Below are positions 11,974 through 21,930 of a stretch of DNA of 64,000 nucleotides, piece by piece (position 1 is the first letter of the stretch; each line of letters starts with the position of its first letter). Below the pieces are notes generated by a model. That model was not told the DNA's origin. It worked only from the letters and a program-made list of their open reading frames with translations, and made no database searches. The translations under genes and the position numbers were made by a program. The stretch comes from Paramacrobiotus metropolitanus (Eukaryota; Tardigrada; Eutardigrada; Parachela; Macrobiotidae): the NCBI RefSeq assembly GCF_019649055.1, contig NW_026570227.1, positions 310,001 through 374,000 of the forward strand. The letters run 5' to 3'.

Positions 11974-12731
11974 TTAAGGGGGTTTTAACAACATATAAAC
12001 AGCTTTTTCTTCACAAGGCTTGCCTTTATTTTGGTTAAGTTGTGTGCCTGAAATTCCGCAAACACTGCATTGATCATCCCTTTCCTGCTGGCTGCCAGCG
12101 AGGTCACTCAGTTCTCCTAAGAGTTGTCGCATGTCACGCATCAAATCTGCTGCAAATGGCCTCTTTTTGATATCCACTTCTAAACACCGTATAATCATCT
12201 CTTCAAACGGTGTCGCAATTTTATCATCGATCACAGGGAGATAACCGGCGATTATTTGCGTTGCCAACGCAATATTATTTAGATCTTTAAAGGCCACGGG
12301 CAGGCTTCCTTTGTTGGCAAGCATTTTGTCTTCGATACCGAAGCAGCAGTTGGCGAGATCGTGTATAATACATCCAACGCTCCAGATATCCGCTTTTCTT
12401 CCAACATCTCTGTATTCCAGTGAGAACAGTTTCTTGAGACATTCTGGAGACGTGTAACGAACGGTCCCAAAGGCGCTGGGAAAGTCTTGAGAATTACTAT
12501 TGCTCTGCTGCATCGGAATAATAGCGTCGAGGTCACCGATGAGTAAGCTGTGGTGGTGATCCTTCGGCTTTACAAGAACGTTACCGGGCTTCAAATCTCC
12601 ATGGATGATATTATTGCCGTGTAAGTATTGCACACCATCAATAATTTGCGTAGTATAGCACAAGGCTTCCCACTGGGCGAGGGGAGATTTTTCGCTTTTA
12701 CGTCTACCCATAAGCGACGCCAAATCTCCAC
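11974..12731 (-). CDS. Protein kinase, C-lobe exon
   Basis: The exon opens after a clean acceptor (CCATTTTTTAG|) and runs to a stop at 11974. It carries GGDLASLMGRR (end of the hinge, helix D), a catalytic loop IIHGDLKPGNVLV, a metal-binding motif GDLD in the DFG position, the activation-segment end GTVRYTSPE, helix F ADIWSVGCI and a final arginine-containing RCLEVDIKKRP. The catalytic aspartate and the DFG-position aspartate are kept, but HRD is HGD and DFG is DLD, so activity and regulation by activation-loop phosphorylation are uncertain. The C-terminal tail has CSVCGISGT, possibly half a zinc site. The N-lobe exon is at 14132-14335; the exon(s) between them are not resolved. Confidence 0.7.
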
Positions 12732-14131
12732 CTAAAAAATGGCAGAACATTATTGTTTGTTTATACCGTGTGCATAAACAAACGCAGACAAAATATTTAG
12801 GGAATGGCTACTGCCACGCCCCTACACCCTCCTTTTAACCTTTGTCGACCCTTTCAACCCCTTTTGCATTCTCCTGTTCAAAATTATAATTATAATTAAC
12901 ACCATCTTTGGTTATCGCAGTACTGTATTATTATTACAATTTCGAAATACTGCCACCCCTTAGCCAGTTAAACTTTTTCATGACTTTATTGGTAAGCCGG
13001 CTGATCAGCCAACTTATCTTAAATGTCTTCTACTAAATGCCTTAGCCGGCGCACCTTTATCATTAGTTGATGTTTCGCGATCGTCAGACCAAAAATAGTT
13101 ACCGGAAATGGGGTTAGTCAGCAGAGGTGGTAAAGTGCAGACCAATGTCCAAACTTGGCAACTGAAAAGCCAAGCTGGTCGATCTGCCGCTTGTGTAACC
13201 GTCTGCGACCAGATCCTTTTAATCAATAACCATGATTGCTTCGACATCAGAGCAAAAACAATAGATAGACAGAAATGGGAAAAGCAGGCGGGTGACTTTT
13301 CAGAGGTCCCAGATATACGGCGAACTATTTGAATCGAACTTATAAGTGGCACTTCAAAATTGCTGATGCCGCAGGAAGTTCTTGTATAAGAACTCTTTGT
13401 TGTTGCTATGCGCAACCTTGCGCATAGCAACAAAGAGATGCCTTCCATCGCACGGTAACGAACGTTAATGCTTTACAATAACCGCCATTACAACCACGAC
13501 AGGGTAAAGTAGGGAAATTGAAGATAAAAAATGGTAAACGGCCTTTAGCATGTCAAATAACTCCATTATACATGCGGCCGTTTACGAAATATTGAAATAA
13601 ATTGAGAATCCAAAATATTATTAGTAACGTACTGCAAAAGCCGCGCTCAGCGCTTTTTTGAGCGTAATCGGTGATTTATATTAATTTTGGTAGTTTTGCC
13701 TGCCGGTATTAGCTGGGACAGACAGATAGGGAAATTGTGGTGGTGGTTATTTGTAAATAAAATGATAGTTGATGCTGCTAGGCCACAAGCCAAATGAAGT
13801 GCAACAGAGAGTAATACTCGTAATATTATATAAAGACGTGTTGACTTTGATTCATTAGAATCAGAGGGTGCCAATGGTCACACCGAGTTACTTAAAATGA
13901 CTGCCATTTACAGCCAGGAAGCGTAAGAAACGTACTGTTTTTCTACACTCTGGCCAGTGCGAATATAATTGAATCCGCTAACAGTGTTGATTTTTTACTA
14001 ATTATAATCACGGCATTTTTACCACTGTGAAAACATATTTGTTACAGTGTCACAATTTATACAGAGTAGGTTATTAATAATACAATATTACGCAATATAA
14101 TATTACAATATAATATTACAACATCACGCAC
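12732..14131. other. Introns of the kinase gene, exon with helix C not identified
   Basis: The part of the kinase domain between the VAVK lysine and the hinge should be here on the minus strand, but I cannot find a convincing exon. A frame at 13014-13448 has no kinase features. This stretch contains the strong palindrome at 13393-13437. Confidence 0.4.
13393..13437. repeat. Near-perfect hairpin, 20-23 bp arms, 2-bp loop
   Basis: The left arm ends TTGCTATGCGCAA, then CC, then TTGCGCATAGCAACAAAGAG. The left arm has three extra bases (a TTG duplication). It lies in the presumed kinase intron. Arms this long with a 2-bp loop suggest an inverted-repeat insertion or cruciform-prone site rather than a gene. 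Confidence 0.7.
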
Positions 14132-14335
14132 GCGTTCCGACACGTTCGAAAAACGGCAAATTTTAACGGCAACCTCTCCTTGTATTTCTGCGTCATCACC
14201 ATGATGCGTAATCGATGCCAGGTGTACCGAACCAAACGCTCCGGTCCCGAGGACGCTTTGGACGTTGTAAGTGTACTGACAGTTTCTCCCACACCAGTAC
14301 GGTTCTTCGCTGGTGGAGCTGCCATCAGTGTCCAT
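14132..14335 (-). CDS. Protein kinase, first exon with P-loop
   Basis: The ATG is at 14335. The exon encodes a short polar N-terminus, then the glycine-rich loop VLGTGAFGSVHLASI and the ATP-binding lysine in GEVAVKICRF, ending SNVSER at a GTGCGT donor. It is the expected N-lobe start of a serine/threonine kinase and lies 1.4 kb upstream of the C-lobe exon at 11974-12731 on the same strand, so I take both as one gene. The helix C glutamate would be in an unresolved middle exon. Confidence 0.6.
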
Positions 14336-17194
14336 GACAATGATAAATCAATTTTTTTATCAAGGCCACTCCTTTGTCCAAGCAAACTGAAATATTCAAC
14401 AAGGCGGAAACTATTCAAAATGCTAACTTCATGGTATTGGTATATTGTTGTTTTCCATAAATACGCGTTTAACAAGAATCGAAGAGCTTCTGTGATGATT
14501 GTACAAGGCATAGGTTATTACACAGATTTATTCAGAGAAGTACCAACTTTGTACAGATACGCATCGTCTGCCAGCACGTACCAACTAATTTCAGTCTCCT
14601 ACCAATTTTCACCGAACTAAACGACTTCCTGTTTAGTCAGCCACTAGTTCAAGCAGATGATTCATTGTTCCAAGCCCTATGCGCGCGATTCTAATTAGAT
14701 TGGTGTTCAAGTGATCATCGCACTTACAAAATTATACTTTATTGAACCATTAGATGACGCGCTGCGGGCATGAGTAATGCCGAGCTGTATAAGGTACACT
14801 GTGCTAAGTTGCAAACTGCAAAGTAAATGCGATGTTTTTATTAGATAACTGCTTTCAGCAGAATAGTTTAAACATCTCCGCTGACTAAACTGATTTAAAA
14901 AGTAAAACAACTAATAGAACACTGATTTGGCATCTGACTACTTGACTACCTGCATCTGACTACTACGAGTAGTACCGGTAATAGTACAACTGCATGCTTC
15001 GAATGTACCTCGTATATAGGGCTACAGGGCCCGCTCGATAGGCTTGCACCACAGAGTCTGGTGTACGGAAATCATCGCACACGCTAGAAAAAATAGATGT
15101 ACCGCCAGTAGGAGTGTTAATTGTTTTTTCTCTACGGTTTATTGGTCCACCCAACAAGCGGAGAAAGCTTCACAGGAATACGAAGATATCTTGAACCTAC
15201 AGAGTATAACGTCCTGAAAAAAGACGTCATGCGAAGGATGCGCGATTGAGTACGGAAATTGGCGCAGTCGCCACTGAAAGTTCGTTTTTGAAAGTGGTGG
15301 AGGAAAGAAAGAGCAAAAATGATTTGCCGCCCGTTAAAAACCTGGTCTAACTCAAAGAAGAACCGTTATTGTAGTACAGCAGCGCTGTAGTATAGCGCTA
15401 TTCTACTTACATGGTACAGCATAGGCGTTAATATCACGTCGCCACACACATGGTACCGTTACTAATTACTACCGTATGCCGTCAATATTTTTTTTGTTTT
15501 TACCATTAATAAGTATCGCACGCAAGTACGCATTTATCTGTAGACTGTAGTTACTTTGTTTTACCGCTACTACATGCTTTGTGGGGTGCGGATACAACGG
15601 ACTGCGAATTACAGTATAAAATACTTCACAAGTGTGCATCGGCAAAGTAAGTACGTACTAGTACGATTTTCTTATCTTGAAACAGTAACTGTTGATAGCA
15701 GAGTGGAGATAGTAAAGCTTTTTTACTACTAGCGTAGAACTGATGTATACAACTGATGGAGGCACCTGGCAGAGGCCATAATTATTAGGTACTTTCAGTG
15801 TTGACTGCCTTATGATAATGCAGCCCAATGGCCTGTGCGTCATGCTCCTATGTGTCATTCAGAGATAACGCAAGCGTTGTGCATTGGTTTCTTGCAACAG
15901 TCAACACATGCCCACTTTAAGGGCAACACTGCCTAACGGTAAATCTAGTCTCGACTAGATTTTCCGTTGGGCATCGTTGACTTATCCATGCATTGTGCGT
16001 GTTACACGTTATACGGTGTACACACGGTGAGTGCAGTGCAACTGCCCTGCACTGCACGTTAATGCTGTTGATACTGTAAGTCTGTACTGTTATCGACGCT
16101 GTGAAATAACAAATCTAGATTTACCATAATTACGAACGCGGAGAGATGCATATGCTAACATTGATTTAATGACTTTAAGATGGCATTCATTACTAATTAG
16201 GTGGTAATTTCGCGCAACAATTATTAATTAATTAAGCAATATTAAAAGCTAACTAGATAGTCATTCAAGACGGGAGTAATTAGCTTTACCGATGTATTGA
16301 AGATAATTGGATATACAGTACAGTACATAACAGTAACATCAGTAACATAACATACAGTAACATTTTCGCGCTATTTTTTTGCATGTGCGATGTGAAGATG
16401 CATAAAGTACAGTACATGCGCTCGGTTGTTTATCAACAGGCTGACTTAGTGTAAGTTCGGTCATTCACATATCGCGGCAGTGACAGTTGGTATGTTATCG
16501 CATTATTGGGTAGTTTTTTACGCGTCATTTGTTGTTACTCACTGCCACTTGGCTTTTTATAAGTCTGACTTGCGGTAAGTCAACAGAAATGAAACTCTAT
16601 ATTATCTTGGTGCAAGTGCGTGCGATATTCGTACCACTGACAAGTACAGAAATTTACTTTACAGTTACTTTGCAGTAAGTACGCACGCACTTACTTTACA
16701 GTAAGTGCGTACGCACGGCCCTGCCGGATAGTAGATTACGCCAAACTTGATTAAATTGGAATTTGAAGATTCATATTTGCCGGCTGGGTAAAATCGCTGC
16801 CGATTCAGGAACGCGCTCTATGTTAGCTTTTGGTGTGTTTTTTTTTTCGTAAAACCCGGTGTGCAGTGAGGCATTTAAAAACACAAAATGCTCCGGTTTG
16901 ACAAATACTAATGCAAACGCCATCGTGAGGATTATCCTTGAGCTATACTACTAACTTTAATTGCTTGCATGCCCAATTGTTCTGCCGCTCTGCAGCATAA
17001 CTGACAAATTCAATAAGTTTACTTATTCTACTGATACTGCCAAAGAGCAGAGCATTCTTTGCCTTTAGATAACGACAATGTCCCAAAAAAAATTACTGCT
17101 TGGCAGTAATATATTGTTCAAGCTGATTGGGAACGCCGATTTTTGACACATAGTCGAACGGCAAAGGTTCCGTTAAGCTTGGCAGTTGAGTTGG
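14336..17194. other. 2.9 kb without a supported gene; several hairpins
   Basis: I found no coding exon. Inverted repeats stand out: 15931-15972 (arms starting GCCTAACGGTAAATCTAGTC, 18/20 paired, 2-base loop), about 16034-16060 (GTGCAGTGCA / TGCACTGCAC, 7-base loop) and 16679-16716 (GTACGCACGCACTTAC / GTAAGTGCGTACGCAC, 6-base loop, 14/16 paired). They may be relics of small repeats. Confidence 0.5.
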
Positions 17195-18213
17195 TTAAAG
17201 GGCTTGAGTGGCTTCGGACTGATGTGCTGTTTGTTGACTGAGGATCTGCTCCACGCGCTGCTGGACGCTGGTCGTGTAACCCGAACGGTCACGGCTCAGC
17301 AGCCATAAAAACTCTGCCAAATAACGCAAAATTAGCATTCCTTTCGTATCTGTCTGCCAAAAACGATTTAAAAATTGGCTGCTTTCTTACCGCTTTTGAA
17401 TGGTCCGAGATTGCGGCAAGCGTATGCTTGCAAATTAACCGGTCAAATTCATTATTTGAACAGTTATGTCGTCTTTATCGGTGCATTGTCACAGTTCCTC
17501 AAAGTATTGTTGTGTTGGTCAAAGGTTGTGCACCTGCAACTGAAAATGCGGTGTAATCAGTATCAATCACCCAGTAATCTCCAGCCGGCTGATTTTCTGC
17601 AGAGGAAATAATAAAAGCTTGCATAATGCTGATAAAATACAGACAGCTACGTAATTAGAGTGAAATGATTCCTTCTAACGTACCGTTAAACTTGACCAGC
17701 AGTTTAGCCAGAATACTGGCGTCGGGAACATACGCTCGACCAATGGCGGAATCAAGCTGGCCGTTGCTGTAATTAAAGGATGTTTATTAGCAGAAATTCA
17801 AATGCCAATAATGTCCAACAAAAAACAGCAAACGTACTTTTGGCGGCCGGTGTTGTTGACCTTTACATCGCCGTCGGAACGAATGCTATAATTGGCGGTG
17901 ACGCGGTCCAGTCCGATTTCGAAGATGGTGAAGTAGCGCTGTTGTTCATACCATCTTCCCAGATACTGCAATGAAAACCAAAGAGAGTATTAATTTCGCA
18001 ATTCAAAGAAATACAAATCATTCAAAACGCTACGCTTGTGCTTCAAAACTCGAGTAAATCATGGTACAATTATAACGAAAAATGTAGACTTACTTGGGAA
18101 AGGTCAAAGTCTTGCTTGACCGTAACGGGCGCGCATTTTCCGATACTGATGACCTGTGCATCAGTCGCGACAGCGCACAACACCAATGCGGCAACAAGAA
18201 TCTGTGCGAACAT
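17195..18213 (-). CDS. Secreted apolipoprotein D-like lipocalin, 6 exons
   Basis: Exons on the minus strand are 18213-18094, 17965-17838, 17766-17684, 17596-17534, 17426-17391 and 17313-17195. All have GT..AG borders and consistent phases, giving 182 residues. The N-terminus MFAQILVAALVLCAVATDA is a signal peptide. Lipocalin block 1 is YLGRWYE, preceded by the family's GKC and DFDLSQ. A later AYVPDASILAKLLVKF strand, GDYWVIDTDY and AYACRNLG match apolipoprotein D block 2/3 positions. The C-terminus LWLLSRDR is the usual conserved arginine motif. Such proteins bind small hydrophobic ligands outside the cell and often act in stress and lipid handling. The gene looks intact. The Polinton is inserted 438 bp upstream of its start codon, so its promoter may be affected. 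Confidence 0.92.
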
Positions 18214-18644
18214 TTTCGGTAAAGACGTGGTAATAAGAAATTTAAGCATAGAATAACAAATCATTGACGTTTTGAAATGTGTGTAGTTTACGTGTGTATT
18301 TATAGTCAATTCACCGCTGTGTATGTAAACAGAGAGTACAAGCAGAAAATGCCATTTGTCAGTCGTTATCAAATGTAGAATGTGGATTTTCGAGATCATG
18401 CGGGGAAAACCGGAGAAACGACAGACTTTAGTCGCCACGTTTGACATTTTCGGCGAAAAAAACAGCGGTCTGCACAAAAGCCTTATCTCTGCTGCACAGC
18501 GGCCAATCTACCGAAATTTGTGACCAGTTCATTCATTATCGCGTGTCACATAATTATTCCAAGAATTATGTAGCCCTGTTATTATTTGCCAAAATGCTCA
18601 TTTGCTGATTACACATTCACAACGATGCACAAGTTACAAGTAAT
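18214..18644. other. Upstream region of the lipocalin gene
   Basis: Non-coding host DNA between the lipocalin start and the Polinton insertion site. It presumably holds the lipocalin promoter. Confidence 0.5.
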
Positions 18645-18650
18645 ATACGC
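18645..18650. repeat. Polinton target-site duplication, left copy
   Basis: ATACGC immediately left of the element. An identical 6-mer is at 39582-39587. Six base pairs is the usual Polinton duplication length. Confidence 0.95.
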
Positions 18651-18922
18651 AGTAGTACGTTAAGAGTGGTAGTGTGCCATTTTTCAATTTTATAATGTAT
18701 AGGATTTAGAGCCAATTTTTTTAGTACTGTGAATGCGAATTAATGATTTCGCAGGGGAAAGTGGGGGGGGGGGGGTTCATTGTATTCCCTGCGATGTAAA
18801 TATGAGCTTATATATTTTGTTATCGCAAGTGGGCTGTAGCCCCTGCGAAAACGGATTACGGCGTTGGCACCAGTTGGGCTGGTTCTAGTCCAGCCCAACG
18901 GGTTGAATCAAACCGGAAAAAA
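18651..18922 (+). repeat. Polinton left terminal inverted repeat (272 bp)
   Basis: It matches the right end inverted, with one substitution (A/G near 18910) and a G-run length difference (13 against 7). It contains TCGCAGGGG at 18749 and its inverse CCCCTGCGA at 18840, with a further TCCCTGCGA at 18786. These may be sites for integrase or replication proteins. Confidence 0.95.
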
Positions 18923-18986
18923 GTATGACTGTTGTTTTTGTTCAAAAAGACACATAATCGATTGCGTCAGCTGAAATTTATCGACT

Positions 18987-19340
18987 TTAACCGATCTGCA
19001 GTAGCAACTTAACGGCATTAAACCGACATTCAGAAGTATGCTGGTGTTCGAACAAAACGGCTTCGTTACTAAAACGAACTTCACAAGCAGGACACACAAA
19101 ACACATTTCGGTAGGTGCGGTCGTCGGAACTGGTGCAGTGGCAGCCCCGGGACGGTTGGTTGTGCAGTGTTTGCTTTTCTGATGGCGGTTCATAGAACGG
19201 GATTGTATGGCACGTTGGCATAATGGACAGGTTATCATACTGGGCTTCCCTGAATGTTTTTCTCTCCAATGGCGAATAAAGTCATCTTTCCGACCATAAT
19301 GTCTGGGACACATACTACAAGTAAATCGTACGCTGTGCAT
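18987..19340 (-). CDS. C2H2 zinc-finger protein (117 aa)
   Basis: First gene inside the left TIR, transcribed toward it. Three C2H2-type fingers are visible: CSMCPRHYGRKDDFIRHWREKH, a second CPLCQRAIQSRSMNRHQKSKH and a C-terminal CPACEVRFSNEAVLFEHQ with H and C ligands. Fingers 1 and 2 are joined by a short linker; a proline/threonine/alanine spacer precedes finger 3. It is likely a nucleic-acid-binding regulator of the element. It shares a divergent promoter region (19341-19569) with the LRR gene to its right, which holds the TACCTG motif cluster. No integrase-type HHCC arrangement is present. Confidence 0.8.
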   Translation of the reverse strand: MHSVRFTCSMCPRHYGRKDDFIRHWREKHSGKPSMITCPLCQRAIQSRSMNRHQKSKHCTTNRPGAATAPVPTTAPTEMCFVCPACEVRFSNEAVLFEHQHTSECRFNAVKLLLQIG

Positions 19341-19419
19341 TTTATTAGAATAACGGGAATACTACAACAGCAACAACTGAATAACTAGAGCACTGTAATT
19401 TATACGCGAGTCGACCTGC

Positions 19420-19472
19420 CATGTACCTGTGTCAGGCACCGTTGCTACGCAATTGCGATACCAAGCACCGTT
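19420..19472. promoter_or_regulatory. Polinton promoter motif cluster A
   Basis: TACCTGTGTCAGGCACC followed by ACCAAGCACCGTT, between the divergent zinc-finger and LRR genes. A TATA-like ATATATAAG at about 19487 precedes the LRR start by some 80 bp. It belongs to the family of clusters described at 20931, 29994, 35213, 37146 and 38198. Confidence 0.55.
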
Positions 19473-19569
19473 ATGCAAAATGGAAAATATATAAGAAACC
19501 GAACAGATTGTCAACTAAGTTATATTTTTAGTAATTCCTACAGCGTTGTAAAATCACTGTGTTGGCATC

Positions 19570-20061
19570 ATGAGTTTTCTGGCTAAACTTAACAGCGGTT
19601 TCGAGCATTTATGGACTCTCCCACCGCACACTACTAGCATTAACCTCGATGGGCGTCGCCTTGAAGTGGTCAATGGGCGCCGTGAATTTGAAGCCCTGAC
19701 TGCGTTCCCTAACCTTACGGTGCTGAGTATGCGCAACTGCGACCTTTATAACCTCGGTGCTATCCCTTTCCTGCCGAATCTGCAGACGTTGATTTTGAAT
19801 GATAACAATCTGTTGATGCGGGGTTGTGTGGAGCGTTTAGTTAAGCAGTGCCCTAATCTGATCAAGCTCTCGTTTGCTGATAATTGGTTCGGTGAGAGAA
19901 GTGCGTTCCATCCGCTGATGGATTTGACGAAGCTGAAGGAACTGGATTTGTTTAGGAATCCGGTGTGGGAGCGGCACGTACCGCAATTGTTTCTGCTGGA
20001 CTTTTTCCATAACAAGCTGGAGTCGTGGACGGTTGAAGATGAAGTTTTAGATACGTATTAG
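19570..20061 (+). CDS. ANP32-like leucine-rich repeat protein 1 (163 aa)
   Basis: Leucine-rich repeats are visible as TAFPNLTVLSMRNCDLYNLG, FLPNLQTLILNDNNL, CPNLIKLSFADNWF and LTKLKELDLFRNPVWE. The order, spacing and the VERLVKQCPNL phrase follow the ANP32/pp32 family (acidic nuclear phosphoprotein, chromatin and cell-death regulator). The N-terminal INLDGRRLEVVN corresponds to the ANP32 cap. The usual acidic tail is missing; the protein ends after SWTVEDEVLDTY. It is one of three such paralogues in the element (with 20361 and 37551). I infer capture from an animal host followed by duplication. The role in the element is unknown. Confidence 0.75.
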   Translation: MSFLAKLNSGFEHLWTLPPHTTSINLDGRRLEVVNGRREFEALTAFPNLTVLSMRNCDLYNLGAIPFLPNLQTLILNDNNLLMRGCVERLVKQCPNLIKLSFADNWFGERSAFHPLMDLTKLKELDLFRNPVWERHVPQLFLLDFFHNKLESWTVEDEVLDTY

Positions 20062-20360
20062 TACTTAATGGTCTGCTTGCTGTTCTGTTGCCTTGTCATC
20101 ATACCGGTTTTGATATGTGCTAGCAGTTTCGGTTGTTATGATATTATTTTCGAATTAAACATTTGTCAGTTAGTAAACAAGGCCTGCGTTTTCTTACTAA
20201 TTTATTCATTTGCAAACAGAAGGTTATTTTAAGCATGAGCACTTCGTAATAGCTTAAGCGGCAAAGATGTGAGCAGTGCAATAATCAAAAAGCAAAACAA
20301 AAAAGATCCGGTAAAGAAAGAAATAGAGAATCTTAGCTTACCCAAAGCTAAATCGGACAG

Positions 20361-20849
20361 CTAGTCATCAACACCGTGTTCGGTATCGCTGTCGGAATCG
20401 TAAAAATCCACAAAACTCTTCTTGACATTGGGAAAGCAGCGCTCCATAAACATATCGAATTGCACCAGAGCGCAAACGTCATTGTCTTCGAGATCCAGCG
20501 ATTTCAGGTTAGGCAGAAGGCGCAGTGGTTCCAGTTGGGAAATGTAGAACAGAAAGTTGTTGGCGATTCCCAAACGTTGCAACTGTGGGCATGCTTGCTG
20601 GATAGGTGTCAGCTCGTCAATTGCATTGTCATGGAGGGTGAGGACACGCAGCTTCGGTAGTACAGGAAAACCAGCCAAGTCACGTATACCACAATCGATA
20701 GCGCTTAGCTTCTCCAAGTCGCGAAAGCGGGAAAGTTCAGTCCATGAGTCGTTTTGTATGTCACGACCGTCAAGAATGATCTCAGTGACGTCAGAGTTCA
20801 AGGTGCGGAGATACTGGGATACGTTTAACATTTTCGACCAGTTAGGCAT
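20361..20849 (-). CDS. ANP32-like leucine-rich repeat protein 2 (162 aa)
   Basis: The cap segment DVTEIILDGRDI, then repeats LEKLSAIDCGIRDLAG, LPKLRVLTLHDNAIDEL, CPQLQRLGIANNFLF and LPNLKSLDLEDNDVC, then a short acidic tail YDSDSDTEHGVDD. This is the classic ANP32 layout with a shortened acidic region. It is transcribed away from the single-BIR gene; the two share the motif-rich region at 20850-21045. Cellular ANP32 proteins bind histones, inhibit PP2A and promote apoptosome activity, so this copy could tune host cell death or chromatin on the element. That is inference only. Confidence 0.8.
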   Translation of the reverse strand: MPNWSKMLNVSQYLRTLNSDVTEIILDGRDIQNDSWTELSRFRDLEKLSAIDCGIRDLAGFPVLPKLRVLTLHDNAIDELTPIQQACPQLQRLGIANNFLFYISQLEPLRLLPNLKSLDLEDNDVCALVQFDMFMERCFPNVKKSFVDFYDSDSDTEHGVDD

Positions 20850-20930
20850 GTTGGTATCTAGTTAATGGCAAAATAAATGAAAATGAAGATCTACATGTGC
20901 TACTGAACTTTAGATATTGTAGGTACCTGG

Positions 20931-20991
20931 CACCAAGTACGGTACCTGGCCAATGTTAGGGTGCTTGGTGCATGGTACCTGACACACTGGT
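20931..20991. promoter_or_regulatory. Polinton promoter motif cluster B
   Basis: GGTACCTGGCACCAAGTAC then GGTACCTGGCC and TGCTTGGTGCATGGTACCTG, between divergent genes 20361(-) and 21046(+). The first 21 bases differ by one base from the start of cluster D (35214). A TTTATATTATTTT stretch lies about 25 bp before the BIR start. Confidence 0.65.
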
Positions 20992-21045
20992 GCTCATTGT
21001 TTTACCTTTTGCGATTTTATATTATTTTGCCCTTAAAATCAGATA

Positions 21046-21429
21046 ATGAGTTTTATCCAAGAATTTACATCTGATATAACGGTACTATATCCTCAGTACC
21101 GAACATTTATAGCGCGATTTCAAAGTTTTGACGAGTGGAAAGCGCGAAATCCGTATCGACGTCTTGGAGCAGTTCTATTAGCTGAAGCTGGTTTTTTCTA
21201 TACGCCAACATCTACTGATTTTGCTGAATGCTTCTGCTGCGGTTTACGTTTATCCTTTTGGGAACGCAGTCAAGATGTGTGGTATGAGCATGCATTGAGA
21301 AACCGTATGTGCACTTACGTTGGAGATATGCGTGGAACGGGCTACCTTACAAACGTTTCAAGACGTAATCAACCTTCTCAACCTACGAACGAACTGGAGT
21401 GGGGTGGATTTTGGTTTCCTCATTTTTAA
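21046..21429 (+). CDS. Single-BIR protein (127 aa)
   Basis: One baculovirus-inhibitor-of-apoptosis repeat spans residues about 25-90: FDEWKARNP, the hydrophobic LAEAGFFYTP turn, then zinc ligands in a C-x2-C-x16-H-x6-C arrangement (ECFCCG, WYEHA, NRMC). No RING follows, and the C-terminus is a short polar tail. It resembles survivin-length or viral single-BIR proteins that bind caspases or other IAPs. It is separate from the two-BIR/RING gene at 21931 and only moderately like its BIRs, so it is an older duplication or separate capture. Confidence 0.85.
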   Translation: MSFIQEFTSDITVLYPQYRTFIARFQSFDEWKARNPYRRLGAVLLAEAGFFYTPTSTDFAECFCCGLRLSFWERSQDVWYEHALRNRMCTYVGDMRGTGYLTNVSRRNQPSQPTNELEWGGFWFPHF

Positions 21430-21458
21430 AGGTAAACAAAACATATATTAGCAATTAT

Positions 21459-21869
21459 TTAAGCATCGTACAGCTGACCGTTTCGTGAGTCGAAGAGCTC
21501 CCGAAATTCGGAATGATCGTTATTGCGGACCACGACCACACCGATCATGGTATTCCGGGATCTGCGGTCTATAAAGATGAACTGCGTCTAAAGTAGTGCG
21601 TGAATTTGTTTGGTGTTGTTACCGTACCAAAAGGAAACTCCCGCGGTTTCTGCTGCTTGAAGAGACGGAACGCTGGATGTAAGCTACAGCGTCATGTTTC
21701 GTACAGACTGGTTCCAGTAATCGCTCTGTAAAACTTTTCCTACACCTTCTGTAACGATAATAACAGCAAAAACTATAAAAAACACTACGTAAAGAATAAT
21801 TAATAAAATCTTTTCGCATTTCTGCTGGACGCTCAAAGCGTCCGGAAGCATATGCTGTAGACTAGCCAT
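21459..21869 (-). CDS. Small membrane protein, probably 2 exons
   Basis: The first exon (21869-21705; an upstream ATG at 21896 is also possible) gives a short polar start and one strong membrane segment, ILLIILYVVFFIVFAVIIV. A second stretch (21581-21459), reading FIFIDRRSRNTMIGVVVV and ending at TAA, lies in a compatible phase if a GTACGA donor at 21704 joins an acceptor GACGCAG at 21582 (123-bp intron). Read straight through without splicing, the same frame meets two TAG codons. Function is unknown; a single-pass membrane protein with a cytoplasmic or lumenal tail. It is divergent from the IAP gene, with under 65 bp between starts. Confidence 0.45.
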
Positions 21870-21930
21870 GTTCAGCCTTTTGTGTAAAACCAACAACGCT
21901 TAAATAGATGTCTATTGCTTTTCTGCAGAT

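Noticed and set aside
13014-13448. A 144-codon minus-strand frame as the missing kinase exon
   Set aside because: It lacks helix C and hinge features, and part of it is made by the palindrome at 13393-13437.
17375-17974. Plus-strand frames over the lipocalin gene
   Set aside because: The minus-strand lipocalin exons explain this region fully, with matched splice phases.
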